A stretch of 35,294 bases of DNA from Subtercola sp. Z020 (GTDB taxonomy: Bacteria; Actinomycetota; Actinomycetes; Actinomycetales; Microbacteriaceae), in NCBI RefSeq assembly GCF_002931235.1, contig NZ_PSTT01000097.1, positions 1 through 35,294 on the forward strand, read 5' to 3'. This document shows positions 6,743 through 14,958 of this stretch, one piece after another; within the stretch, counting starts at the first letter, position 1; every line of letters begins with the position of its first letter. Both the position numbers and the translations under genes were made by a program. The notes beneath the pieces were generated by a model. That model saw only the letters and a list, made by a program, of their open reading frames with translations, was not told the DNA's origin and made no database searches.

Positions 6743-7267
6743 ATGGCTCTCGCCAGAGGAGACGAAAAGATTCCCGAACCCAGCCTCCGCAAACTCGCTG
6801 TGCGCGAGTCCGCGGTGCGGCAGTTTTTGGCGGCGCTCCACGAGCTCGACACTGAGCACCGCCGCCTGAAGTCGAGTTTCGCAAGGCACCTGGGGCTGGC
6901 CCAGACCGACTACTACGCACTCATGTTCATCGCCGAAGCACAGACCGTCACACCGAAGCAGCTCGCAGCGAGCCTCAACTTCACCACGGGTGCGACCACG
7001 GCGATGATCGACCGCATCGAGAAGCTCGGGCTCGTGCACCGCATCCCGAATCCGGATGATCGGCGGAGCGTCTACCTCGAGCTGACGGCCGCCGGCATCG
7101 AGGCCTCGACGTGGGTGACTGACCGATACCTCGAGATGGCCCGCGCCGCCCTCACCCTCGACAGCACCACGACTCCCGAGCACAAGATCGACGTGCTGGC
7201 GCACGCCACGGATGCGATGACCGCCACGGTGGCGTCACTGCAGAGCGACGAGACCTCGGCCGACTGA
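6743..7267 (+). CDS. MarR-family transcriptional regulator
   Basis: This 174-residue winged-helix regulator has HTH helices in VTPKQLAASLNFTTGATTAMIDRIEKLGL (about 73-101) and a wing with the MarR signature HRIPNPDDRRSVYLELT (102-118). Flanking helices supply the dimer interface. The protein is about 25 residues longer than minimal MarR members, mostly at the N-terminus. GAGGT (6732-6736) precedes ATG 6743 at good spacing. It is divergent from the TasA-like/sipW/LamG cluster across about 210 nt that contains the cluster promoter and an inverted repeat, so it likely represses or modulates that cluster and perhaps itself. The effector is unknown. Confidence 0.9.
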   Translation: MALARGDEKIPEPSLRKLAVRESAVRQFLAALHELDTEHRRLKSSFARHLGLAQTDYYALMFIAEAQTVTPKQLAASLNFTTGATTAMIDRIEKLGLVHRIPNPDDRRSVYLELTAAGIEASTWVTDRYLEMARAALTLDSTTTPEHKIDVLAHATDAMTATVASLQSDETSAD

Positions 7268-7332
7268 AGCCGGCGCCTTCCGCGCCAACGGGGCAGGCCC
7301 GAGGGTCTCTGGTCGGCACAACAGGTGGAGGG

Positions 7333-8016
7333 CTAGGCCGGCTGGCCCGCCAGCTCGGTGACACGCCCACCCTTGATGTGCAGCCGGCGCTCGGCCCGTC
7401 GGGCGACGCCTGAGTCGTGCGTCACGATGATGAGCGTCAGGCCCTGGTCGCGCCAGAAGCTCTCGAGCAGGTCCATGATCTCGTCGCGGGTCTCCTCGTC
7501 GAGGGCACCGGTGGGCTCGTCGGCCAGCAGCACGTCCGGCCGTTTCACGAGTGCGCGGGCGATGGCCACGCGCTGCTGCTGCCCGCCCGAGAGCTCGGCG
7601 GGCAGGTGGGTCAAACGGTCGCCGAGACCGACGCTGGCCAGGGCATCCTGCGCCCTCTGCCGACGGTCGGCACCCGAACCGGGCAGCGGTGCGAGGGCCG
7701 TTTCGACGTTCTCGAGCGCGGTCAGCGTCGGAATCAGGTTGAACCCCTGAAAGACGAACCCGACCTCTTTCGCCCGGATGGCGGCCAACCTGTGGTCGCC
7801 GAGCTTCGACAGCGTCGACGAGCCGAGCTGCACGTCGCCCGACGTGGGCCTGTCGAGCGCGCCGAGCATCTGCAGCAGCGTCGATTTGCCGCCACCGGTC
7901 GGTCCCTGGATGGCGACCATCTGGCCGTCAGGGATGCTCAGGGTGACGTCGTCGAGCGCGACGATCTTCTTCTTCGTGGTGTTGTAGGTCTTGGTGACGT
8001 TCGTCAGTTCGTACAT
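7333..8016 (-). CDS. MacB/LolD-type ABC transporter ATPase
   Basis: This 227-residue protein is a complete ABC ATPase: Walker A GPTGGGKST near 38-46 (Gly where most have Ser before GKS), Q-loop VFQGFN, signature LSGGQQQRVAIARAL, Walker B VLLADEPTGALDEE, and switch His in IIVTHDS. The short length and the sequence around the signature place it with the LolD/MacB/FtsE group, which powers FtsX-type permeases in mechanotransmission rather than a classical transport channel. GAGGAGAA gives a strong Shine-Dalgarno before ATG 8016. It lies 95 nt downstream of the FtsX-type permease gene on the same strand and is surely its partner. The substrate cannot be told. Confidence 0.93.
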   Translation of the reverse strand: MYELTNVTKTYNTTKKKIVALDDVTLSIPDGQMVAIQGPTGGGKSTLLQMLGALDRPTSGDVQLGSSTLSKLGDHRLAAIRAKEVGFVFQGFNLIPTLTALENVETALAPLPGSGADRRQRAQDALASVGLGDRLTHLPAELSGGQQQRVAIARALVKRPDVLLADEPTGALDEETRDEIMDLLESFWRDQGLTLIIVTHDSGVARRAERRLHIKGGRVTELAGQPA

Positions 8017-8111
8017 GATCTTCTCCTCGGGAGTGTGGAACGGGGTGGGGGCGCACCGGGGAACGGGTTGGTCATCGCCGGTGCGCAGGCGCGGGGTGGA
8101 TGCCGCGGGGC

Positions 8112-9605
8112 CTAGCCGACCGATCGAAGCGCCTCGGCGGGCCGCAGTCGCGCCGCGCGCCAGCCGCCGATCGCACCCGCCAGAAGCCCGCCGAGCACGG
8201 CCAGCCCTACGGCGACGAGGATGATGCCGAGCGTGACCGGCGCCTGCAGCGTCACCGTAGTGGCCACCGCCTTCGCGGCCGCACCGAAGCCGCCACCACT
8301 GCGACCGCCGCTCGCGCCGCCGCCGATCGCGGTGGTCGCCGCGGCCGAACCACTGAGGGTCGGAGCGACGATGTTGACGATCAGAATGCCGACGAGGCCC
8401 ACGGCGATGCCGATCACGCCGCCGATCAGGCCCTGCACGACAGATTCGCCGGCGACCTGACTGACGATGCGGCGGTTGCTCCAGCCGATCGCTTTCAGAG
8501 TGCCGAACTCGCGGGTTCGGCGGGTGACGCCGGAGATGGTGAACAGGATCGCGATCAGGAACGCGGCGGCGAGCACGATGATCGACAACCAGGTGCCGAG
8601 GTTCGCGACGAGCGACGAGGCGGTCGAGAGCGATCCGGAGACCGTCGACGCCAGGTCGGCCTGGGTGCTCACGGTGGCGGCCGGCAGCGCGGTCTGCAGG
8701 GCGGAGGCGAGCGAGTCGACGCCACTCGACGAGGCGGCGGTCACATAGATGTTGCTGATCATGCCCGCATTGCTCGACAGGGTCTGGGCGACGTCGAGGG
8801 GGATGTAGACGTTCGAGGCGGTCTCGCTGTCGGATCCGCTCGACGAGACGGTGCCGACGATGGTGAAGGTGGTACCGCCGATGTCGATGGTGCCGCCGGT
8901 GGCCAGCGACGCGCTGGTGGCGTAGCTGGCATCGAGCACGGCCGTGTCGGTTCCGGCATCGGCTGCCGTCAGCAGGCGGCCGGTGGCGAGAGTCACGGCC
9001 GAGAGCGGGCCGACGGATGCTCCGCTCGGGTCGAGGCCGAGAACGCTGAAGTTGTCGACGTCGAAAGAGCTGCCGCCCGCACCGTCTGCGCCCCCGGAGG
9101 GACGTGTGCCGCCGGCCTCAGCGCCAGGCTGGCCGGCAGTGCCGGTGCCCTCGGTGCCGCCGGTCGTGCCGGTCTGGGTCTGGTCGGGCAGCTGGCCGTT
9201 GAAGGTCATGTTCGTGAGCGAGAGGGTGCCGGTGGCCGCCTGCACGCCGCTCGTCGCTTTCACGGTGTCGAGGTCGGTCGCCGCGAACACGGTCTCGGTG
9301 CGGCTCGTGGTGAGGGTCGACTGGGCGAGCGTCGTGGTGCCACCACTGGTCTCGCCAGTTCCCGATCCGAAGCTGAACCGGCCCGGATTCGCACCAGCGG
9401 TGGGTGCGGCGGCAGCCTGATGAATGGTGATGTCGGTGCCGACCCCGTACACCGACGAGAGCACAGCCGCCTGCGCATTCTGCACTCCCCCGGAGATAGA
9501 GTTGACGAGAATGACGAGGCCGATGGCAAGCGCCATGCCGATCGAGATGATGAGGCTCTGTTTTCGCCGATTGACGAGCTCTCGCCTGAGGTATGTGCCG
9601 AACAT
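8112..9605 (-). CDS. FtsX/MacB-type ABC permease
   Basis: This 497-residue permease has the MacB layout: an N-terminal membrane helix (about 18-40), a large extracytoplasmic domain (about 45-345, low-complexity Gly/Thr-rich around 155-175), then three C-terminal helices forming the FtsX domain (LSIIVLAAAFLIAILFTISG; ESVVQGLIGGVIGIAVGLVGILI; TLGIILVAVGLAVLGGLL) with the FGTLKAIGWSNRRI coupling segment. ATG 9605 is chosen because AAGGAG (9609-9614) precedes it at proper spacing; a further in-frame start nine codons upstream lacks this. With the downstream ATPase it forms one complex, likely exporting a peptide or lipid, or resisting an envelope stress. The promoter region carries response-regulator-like repeats. 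Confidence 0.9.
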   Translation of the reverse strand: MFGTYLRRELVNRRKQSLIISIGMALAIGLVILVNSISGGVQNAQAAVLSSVYGVGTDITIHQAAAAPTAGANPGRFSFGSGTGETSGGTTTLAQSTLTTSRTETVFAATDLDTVKATSGVQAATGTLSLTNMTFNGQLPDQTQTGTTGGTEGTGTAGQPGAEAGGTRPSGGADGAGGSSFDVDNFSVLGLDPSGASVGPLSAVTLATGRLLTAADAGTDTAVLDASYATSASLATGGTIDIGGTTFTIVGTVSSSGSDSETASNVYIPLDVAQTLSSNAGMISNIYVTAASSSGVDSLASALQTALPAATVSTQADLASTVSGSLSTASSLVANLGTWLSIIVLAAAFLIAILFTISGVTRRTREFGTLKAIGWSNRRIVSQVAGESVVQGLIGGVIGIAVGLVGILIVNIVAPTLSGSAAATTAIGGGASGGRSGGGFGAAAKAVATTVTLQAPVTLGIILVAVGLAVLGGLLAGAIGGWRAARLRPAEALRSVG

Positions 9606-9611
9606 GTGGCT

Positions 9612-9645
9612 CCTTCGTAAGTGGTCTGCCACGACACTACGAAGG
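9612..9645 (-). promoter_or_regulatory. Inverted repeat at -10 / Shine-Dalgarno of the FtsX gene
   Basis: CCTTCGTA (9612-9619) and TACGAAGG (9638-9645) form a perfect 8-bp inverted repeat whose proximal arm overlaps the AAGGAG ribosome site. In RNA it would mask that site. A TAGTGT -10 box (9634-9639) lies in the other arm, so the repeat could instead be a DNA operator. Confidence 0.5.
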
Positions 9646-9649
9646 CGCC

Positions 9650-9693
9650 CTATCCGGGTTCTATGCCGCCCTTATGAACCCGCTATGCGCGAC
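9650..9693 (-). promoter_or_regulatory. Four 11-bp direct repeats, response-regulator-type box
   Basis: On the plus strand YTATS recurs at 9650, 9661, 9672 and 9683 (CTATCCGGGTT, CTATGCCGCCC, TTATGAACCCG, CTATGCGCGAC), exactly 11 bp apart. Phased 11-bp repeats are typical of OmpR/PhoB-family binding sites. They overlap the expected -35 of a promoter with -10 TAGTGT (9634-9639). Confidence 0.5.
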
Positions 9694-9964
9694 CGAGCTG
9701 CACGAACACTAGCCCGTCCATCACAGACGAGTTGAGGACGCGATGGCATGCCTGGCGGAGATGCTCCACGCGTCCTGGAGACCATGGCGTACCCTGCGAA
9801 CAGTGAAATCTTCTTTCTCTCTGTGACCCAGAGGCCCTTCAGCGACACCCGTTCGCTCCTCCGACGAGGGGCGGTGGTCTCGTGCGCCTGGAAGGGGAGC
9901 TCCCTGCGGAGTTCCCCGTCACCCCGGCCCCCACTCGACGCCACCCCAGAAAGACGATTCACCT
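9694..9964. other. Intergenic, no gene seen
   Basis: Together with the boxes at 9606-9693 this makes a 359-nt gap between divergent genes. Short open frames exist on both strands (9672-9962 minus, 9748-9999 plus), but neither has a ribosome site, a family resemblance or a natural composition. It should hold the promoter of the pentapeptide gene, but I cannot point to a clear one. Confidence 0.5.
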
Positions 9965-10885
9965 TTGAGCATCAACACCTTTTCCGAACCGGGCGCTGAT
10001 CACCGCTCCGCCCTTCGCGCGAACTGCGCGGACTGCTTCGCTCTCTGCTGCACAGCGTTCGGGTTCCAGACGTCAGCAGACTTCCCGATCGACAAGCCGG
10101 CAGGCACGCCCTGCGTGAATCTGGCAGACGACTTCTCCTGCTCCATCCATGAATCGCTGCCTGCACGCGGTTTCCGCGGATGCACCGTCTTCGACTGCTT
10201 CGGCGCGGGGCAGCATGTGTCGCAGAACCTGTTCAGCGGAAAGAGCTGGAGGGAACGCCCCGACACGAGTGCCGACATGTTCAGCACATTCGCTGTCGCC
10301 CGGCAGCTGCACGAAATGCTCTGGTACCTCGTCGAGGCATCCGAACGGACAACCTCGTCGGAGCTCGCAGCGCCGGTCGCCGGGCTGCGAACCGAGATCC
10401 TGGAAATATTGGACGGCGATGCGTCCGAGATTCTCGCATCCAACGCAGAATCGCTCCGCACGAGAGTCCGGCGCGCGTTGATCGACGTGAGCGAGGAAGC
10501 GCGTGGCGGCTACGACAGGAGCGCTGACTCTGACACTGACGTGCATCCTTCAGCAGACCTGGCCGGCCGCGACCTCACTGCGCGACGACTGTGCGGAGCC
10601 GATCTTCGCGGCGCGTACCTGATCGCGACGGATCTCCGAAACTGCGACCTGGCCGGCGTCGATCTGCTCGGCGCAGATCTCCGCGACGCCCGCCTCGACG
10701 GAGCCGACCTCTCGAAAGCACTGTTCCTGACGCAAGCGCAGGTCAACGCAGCTCACGGCGACCTCCACACCACCCTGCCGCCCGCCCTTCATCGACCAGG
10801 CCACTGGCTCAACGCGACCTTGCCGCTCAAGCTTCGTGCGAACGGAGGAACTCGCCCTTCTGCAGCCCGGCATCGTCGGAACTGA
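9965..10885 (+). CDS. Pentapeptide-repeat protein with N-terminal Cys cluster
   Basis: This 306-residue cytoplasmic protein starts with a Cys-rich segment, CADCFALCC (Cys21, 24, 28, 29), followed by further Cys in GTPCVNLADDFSCSIHE and FRGCTVFDCFGAGQ. The pattern resembles metal- or cluster-binding YkgJ-like domains. A helical middle leads to pentapeptide repeats at about 195-255 (ADLAGRDLTARRLCGADLRG, then CDLAGVDLLGADLRDARLDG), which build a right-handed beta helix. TTG 9965 is the only plausible start before the Cys cluster; AGAAAG upstream is a weak ribosome site. The function is unknown; pentapeptide helices sometimes mimic DNA, but nothing here shows that. It may be monocistronic. Confidence 0.82.
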   Translation: MSINTFSEPGADHRSALRANCADCFALCCTAFGFQTSADFPIDKPAGTPCVNLADDFSCSIHESLPARGFRGCTVFDCFGAGQHVSQNLFSGKSWRERPDTSADMFSTFAVARQLHEMLWYLVEASERTTSSELAAPVAGLRTEILEILDGDASEILASNAESLRTRVRRALIDVSEEARGGYDRSADSDTDVHPSADLAGRDLTARRLCGADLRGAYLIATDLRNCDLAGVDLLGADLRDARLDGADLSKALFLTQAQVNAAHGDLHTTLPPALHRPGHWLNATLPLKLRANGGTRPSAARHRRN

Positions 10886-11031
10886 CAGAACCGCGTCCGG
10901 GCATCCACTCCTCCCGTTCAGGCCCCCGGCTGGGAAGAGTTTCAGTTTCAAATCTGCACGTTTCCTGTGCCTGCGGTATGCACACAGTCGGGTCAGGGCT
11001 AGCGTGGGAGAGGAGTGTGAGGAGGCTCGCA

Positions 11032-11232
11032 ATGCTGTTGTTCTGGTTCGTCATCGGTTTCATCGCACTACTCGTTCTGCTGATGGCGCTTCTCCTGATT
11101 CGTCAACACCGGTCGCACGACACGAGCGAGAGCATCGACCGCCGTGACCTTCCCGACGGCGGAGATTCGCTCGGCAAGGAATATCGAGCCGGCGTTCACC
11201 GCGGCACTGGCGCAGGGCCGATCGGCTTCTGA
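11032..11232 (+). CDS. Small single-pass membrane protein
   Basis: This 66-residue protein has one strong hydrophobic helix at about 2-23 (FWFVIGFIALLVLLMALLLI) followed by a basic/polar cytoplasmic-type tail (RQHRSHDTSESIDRRD). A strong Shine-Dalgarno, GAGGAGG, ends 7 nt before ATG 11032. TAGCGT at 11000-11005 is a likely -10 box, giving a leader of about 20 nt. The same frame is open upstream to 10591, but that part is the shadow of the pentapeptide gene. No family is recognised, and neither neighbour clarifies its role. Confidence 0.7.
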   Translation: MLLFWFVIGFIALLVLLMALLLIRQHRSHDTSESIDRRDLPDGGDSLGKEYRAGVHRGTGAGPIGF

Positions 11233-11297
11233 CGCAGCAGATCCCCTCCCGGCACACCACGCCCGCGTGACGGCCGGCCCCAATGCAGCCTGGCGTT

Positions 11298-12698
11298 CTA
11301 GGTTTCACGGAGGGCTTCGGCCGGGGGGATGGTGTTCGCCCTGTGGCCGGGCAGGATCGAGGCGAGAACGGAGAAGACGACGGCTCCGCCGAGTGTCGCG
11401 ACCAGGAACCATGGCGAGAGCACGGGTGGGGTGAAGCCCTGGATTCCGAAGGTCGCGTTGGCGCCGACGAACCCGTAGAGCACGCCCAGGATGACGCCGA
11501 GAGCCGCGCCGACCACCGCCACGATGACACTCTCGGCCAGGATCATCCGCCTGGCCTGACCAGCGGTGAGGCCGAGGGATCGGAGGACGGCGATCTCACG
11601 GCGGCGCTGCAGCACCGACATGCTGAGGTTGCTGCCGAGCCCGATCGCGGCAACGAGAACCGAGAACGACGTGAGAACATCGACGACGATCAGCATCACC
11701 GTGACGAACTGGGCGACCTGGTCGACCTGGACCTGGTCTCCGAAATAAGTGCGGAGCTGGGCGAGGTACATGCCGCCGGCCACAGTGAACATGGTGATCA
11801 GGGTGACACCGATCAGCACAGAGACGACCGTTCGAGCAGTACGCACGGAGTTCAGACGCAGATTCGCACCGGCGAGGACATATTCGCCGCCGCCTCGCAG
11901 CCGTCGGCTGATGGCTTCGATGAGGGGCACGGTGAGTGCGGGTGCACCGACGATCACGCCGACGATCGAGAACACGCCACCGGGGAATGCGACCAGCAAC
12001 CCGGCCGGTGAGCTCAGACCGGCCAGAACACCGAGCGCCATGAACACAAGCCCGGTCGAGAAGAGCGCGATCCCCCACCCCCGACGCCGACCGACACCAG
12101 AAGAGGAGGGCAGGCCACTGGCCGAGCCGCTGTGCATGGCGGCGGCTTGGGAGACCACCGCGACTCGTCTCGCACCGACTGACGCCGACAGCGCGGAGAC
12201 GACAACGCACACCACGGCTGGCAGGAGAACGATGTGCGCACTCCATGCGAAGCCAAGCCCTGCACCGTACGCCGTGTTCACGACGGCGATCGCAGCCGTG
12301 GACAACAGGATGCCCGCGGTGATGCCGATCGCTGCTCCTGCCAGTCCGACGGCCAGTCCATCCAGTCGAGACGCGCGCCGGACCTGCCGCGAGGTCGCGC
12401 CCACGAGCCGCAGGAGAGCGATGTCTGTGAGCCGGCCGGCGTAGACCGTGGCGAAGGTTCCGGAGATCACGATTGCGGCGGTGAGAACGGCGATGCCGAG
12501 AAACACCGCTCCGACGGAGAACAGTGCGATTCGCACCAGCCCTCCCCCGTCCACCCCGGAACGTTCCAGCACGCCGACGAACACCTCGATCGATTCCAGC
12601 AGCAGCACGGCGAACGCGGCCACCACCGCCACCACCGCCACACTGGCCGCATAGCGACCAGCGGATGTTCGGAGTTCACGGAACGCCCAGAGCCTCAT
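11298..12698 (-). CDS. FtsX-type ABC permease with two FtsX domains
   Basis: This 466-residue permease has eight or so membrane segments in two repeats, each with an FtsX domain (about 52-170 and 330-460). Coupling motifs are visible: LTDIALLRLVGATSRQVRRA and RRREIAVLRSLGLTAGQARRM. Compared with the 9605 permease it has almost no large extracytoplasmic domain, so it resembles bacitracin- or lantibiotic-type (BceB-like) or Vex-like permeases more than MacB. ATG 12698 overlaps the upstream ATPase stop in an ATGA, showing translational coupling. The pair probably exports or detoxifies a small hydrophobic or peptide compound; the substrate is unknown. Confidence 0.9.
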   Translation of the reverse strand: MRLWAFRELRTSAGRYAASVAVVAVVAAFAVLLLESIEVFVGVLERSGVDGGGLVRIALFSVGAVFLGIAVLTAAIVISGTFATVYAGRLTDIALLRLVGATSRQVRRASRLDGLAVGLAGAAIGITAGILLSTAAIAVVNTAYGAGLGFAWSAHIVLLPAVVCVVVSALSASVGARRVAVVSQAAAMHSGSASGLPSSSGVGRRRGWGIALFSTGLVFMALGVLAGLSSPAGLLVAFPGGVFSIVGVIVGAPALTVPLIEAISRRLRGGGEYVLAGANLRLNSVRTARTVVSVLIGVTLITMFTVAGGMYLAQLRTYFGDQVQVDQVAQFVTVMLIVVDVLTSFSVLVAAIGLGSNLSMSVLQRRREIAVLRSLGLTAGQARRMILAESVIVAVVGAALGVILGVLYGFVGANATFGIQGFTPPVLSPWFLVATLGGAVVFSVLASILPGHRANTIPPAEALRET

Positions 12699-13450
12699 CA
12701 GGCGGCCTTTCCGAGAACCCGTTGGGCGATCTGCTCCGCCGTTCCCCCAGCCCAGTCATCCACGATCACGCCGTCGTGCATCCGCACGACCCGATCGGCG
12801 ATACTCGCCGTTCCGGAATCGTGTGTGATCACCACCACGGTCTGGCCGTCTTCGACCGACGCGGTTCTCAAGAGGGCGAGAACCTCCGACCCCGAGGCGC
12901 TGTCCAGCGCCCCCGTCGGCTCGTCGGCGAAGATCACCTCGGGGCGAGTGGCCAGCGCCCGCGTGATCGCGACGCGCTGCTGCTGCCCGCCGGAGAGCTC
13001 ACTCGGCCGATGCTCGAGCCGCTCCACCAAACCGAGACGCTCGACCACAGCATCGATCCACGCCTGCCTTTCGGCGGTGACGCGGCCGCCGGCCAGCAGG
13101 AACGGCAACCGGATGTTCTCCGCCGCCGTCAGGGCTGGCAGCAGGTTGAACGACTGGAACACGAACCCCAGCCGCTCACGACGAAGCAGCGTGAGCTCCT
13201 CATCGCGCAGACCGGTGAGCTCCTTCTGGCCGAGCCACACCCGACCCGCTGTGGGAGCATCCAACCCAGCGAGCACCTGCAGCAGGGTGGATTTGCCGGA
13301 ACCCGACTGCCCCATGATGGCCGTGACCTGACCGGCCGCAATGTCGAGGTCGATTCCTCGCAACGCCTGAACCGGCGCCTCACCGCGCCCGAAGGTCTTC
13401 GTGATACCGCGGGCAGAGACAGCGACAGCGAGATGCGTTTGGGAGGTCAT
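12698..13450 (-). CDS. MacB/LolD-type ABC transporter ATPase
   Basis: This 250-residue ABC ATPase has Walker A GQSGSGKST (about 46-54), Q-loop VFQSFN, signature LSGGQQQRVAITRAL, Walker B VIFADEPTGALDSA, and switch His in VVITHDS. It belongs to the same LolD/MacB group as the ATPase at 7333 but is clearly a different paralogue (Ser in Walker A, longer N- and C-termini). TAGCGT ends exactly 6 nt before ATG 13450, so the mRNA is probably leaderless. The permease follows with a 4-nt ATGA overlap. The order here is ATPase then permease, opposite to the other pair. Confidence 0.94.
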   Translation of the reverse strand: MTSQTHLAVAVSARGITKTFGRGEAPVQALRGIDLDIAAGQVTAIMGQSGSGKSTLLQVLAGLDAPTAGRVWLGQKELTGLRDEELTLLRRERLGFVFQSFNLLPALTAAENIRLPFLLAGGRVTAERQAWIDAVVERLGLVERLEHRPSELSGGQQQRVAITRALATRPEVIFADEPTGALDSASGSEVLALLRTASVEDGQTVVVITHDSGTASIADRVVRMHDGVIVDDWAGGTAEQIAQRVLGKAA

Positions 13451-13456
13451 GCTTCC

Positions 13457-13462
13457 ACGCTA
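13457..13462 (-). promoter_or_regulatory. -10 box TAGCGT of the second ABC operon
   Basis: On the minus strand TAGCGT is followed by six nt (GGAAGC) and then ATG 13450. This is the spacing expected of a leaderless actinobacterial transcript. Confidence 0.55.
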
Positions 13463-13738
13463 AAGACGCTCAGGAAAGACCGGATCCTGCCCCGGGACGA
13501 TCTTCCCCGCAGCGTCGATCCGATGGTGTCCCCGGGTACTAGTCTCGACGCCGACTACCCCAGCGGTGAGAGGTGAGCCGCGCCGCGCAGTGAGATTCCG
13601 GCCCGGCCTCGTACCGCTAGGCTTCCAGCATGTCTCCCGTACGTGATTGATCAGTGGCCGCGCCCGCTTCGTGGCGCCCTGCCCTGATCCACAATCACTT
13701 TCGCGCTGTCGGCGCGCTTCTCTCTGGAGCTTTCTGCT

Positions 13739-14941
13739 ATGTCGTCCTCTCGGACTGCACGTTATCTCGACGTGCTCGCACTCCCCCACGTTCCACTCAC
13801 CTTCGGCCTCGCGCTCCTCGGCCGGGCGGCCTATGCTCTGGTGCTGCTGCCCCTGCTCTACGCGGTCACCGACGCCACCGGCTCCATCGCCCTCGCGGGC
13901 CTGGCGGTCGCAATCTATGGGGCGGCCGCCAGTTTTCTCGCACCCCTTCGCGCCTGGTTCATCGACCGCTTCGGCGCCCGCCCGGTTCTCGCCATCCTCA
14001 CCAGCATCTTCGGCGGCACCATTCTCGGCCTCGCCATCCTCTCTCTCGCCGGAGCCGACGGCGCCCTGCTGATCGGCCTCGCAGGAGTCGCGGGTGCCGT
14101 CGCCCCACCGCTCGGCCCGACGATGCGAGTGGCCTGGGGCTCCCTCGCCCCCACGCCCGAGCTGCTCCGCAAGGGGCTCAGCCTCGACTCGGTCGTCGAG
14201 GAACTGCTCTACCTCGCTGGGCCGGCCGCGGCCGGTCTCGCCCTCGCGATCATCGCCCCGGGTGCGGCCCTGGTCGTGCCCGCCGCACTGGTTCTGGTGG
14301 GCGGGTTGCTGTTCGTCTGCACCCCGACCGTCGGGGCGATGACATCTCACTCCCCACACGATCCGACACGGAAACAGGCTCGGTCGCTTCTGTTCCAGCC
14401 CCGGTTCGTCGGGTTGCTTCTCCCCGTTCTCGTGGCCGGCACCGTCTCCGGCACGATGAGCGTGGCGATCCCGGTGGCGCTCACCGACCACGGCGGATCA
14501 GCCGCAGCCGGCGTCGCACTCGGCCTGTTCGCGGGCGGTAGCGCTCTCGGGGGCCTCCTCTACGGCGCCCTCCGAGTGCCGGGCTCGGCAGCGAGACAGC
14601 TCGTCGGCCTGGCCTCGCTGCTCCTGGTCACCTCATCACTCGTCGCTCTGACGAACGGATTCCTCGCGGTCAGCATCGTTCTGGCGGCGGCCGGCCTGTT
14701 CTTCTCCCCGGTGATGATCGTCGCCTACGTCGCAGCCCACACCGCCGGCGGCGAACACCAGCGGAACGCCGCCACCACCTGGGTCAACACCAGTCACAAC
14801 ATCGGAGGCGCCGCCGGAAGCGCGATCGCCGGGGTGCTCATCCAGTCCGCCGGAACACCCACAGCGATCCTCGCCATCGGGGCCGCCGCCGCTGTTCTCC
14901 TCGCAACGTCGGCACTACTGGCCCGAGCAACGCCCCGCTAG
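13739..14941 (+). CDS. MFS transporter
   Basis: This 400-residue protein is hydrophobic throughout, with about twelve membrane helices and the central loop near 202-215 (MTSHSPHDPTRKQARS). A MFS motif-A-like segment, RAWFIDRFGARPVL, follows helix 2 (about 76-89). ETLYLAGP-like conserved sequence (EELLYLAGPAAAG) after helix 5 is typical of a group of actinobacterial drug/sugar efflux MFS proteins. CTGGAG (13724-13729) precedes ATG 13739. It is divergent from the ABC operon and converges on the LRR gene, with only 17 nt between stop codons. The substrate is unknown; efflux is the usual role for proteins of this size and type. Confidence 0.88.
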   Translation: MSSSRTARYLDVLALPHVPLTFGLALLGRAAYALVLLPLLYAVTDATGSIALAGLAVAIYGAAASFLAPLRAWFIDRFGARPVLAILTSIFGGTILGLAILSLAGADGALLIGLAGVAGAVAPPLGPTMRVAWGSLAPTPELLRKGLSLDSVVEELLYLAGPAAAGLALAIIAPGAALVVPAALVLVGGLLFVCTPTVGAMTSHSPHDPTRKQARSLLFQPRFVGLLLPVLVAGTVSGTMSVAIPVALTDHGGSAAAGVALGLFAGGSALGGLLYGALRVPGSAARQLVGLASLLLVTSSLVALTNGFLAVSIVLAAAGLFFSPVMIVAYVAAHTAGGEHQRNAATTWVNTSHNIGGAAGSAIAGVLIQSAGTPTAILAIGAAAAVLLATSALLARATPR

Positions 14942-14958
14942 CGATCAAGACGTGTCGG

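Noticed and set aside
8100-9620. Long plus-strand frame opposite the FtsX permease
   Set aside because: Its composition (Arg, Gly, Asp, His rich) is the usual mirror of a GC-rich gene. The minus strand has the recognisable permease.
9672-9962. Possible 96-residue minus-strand gene
   Set aside because: No ribosome site, no similarity, and it overlaps the phased regulatory repeats.
13460-14491. Minus-strand frame opposite the MFS gene
   Set aside because: It is a Gly/Glu/Arg-rich shadow without a ribosome site; the plus strand encodes a clear transporter.
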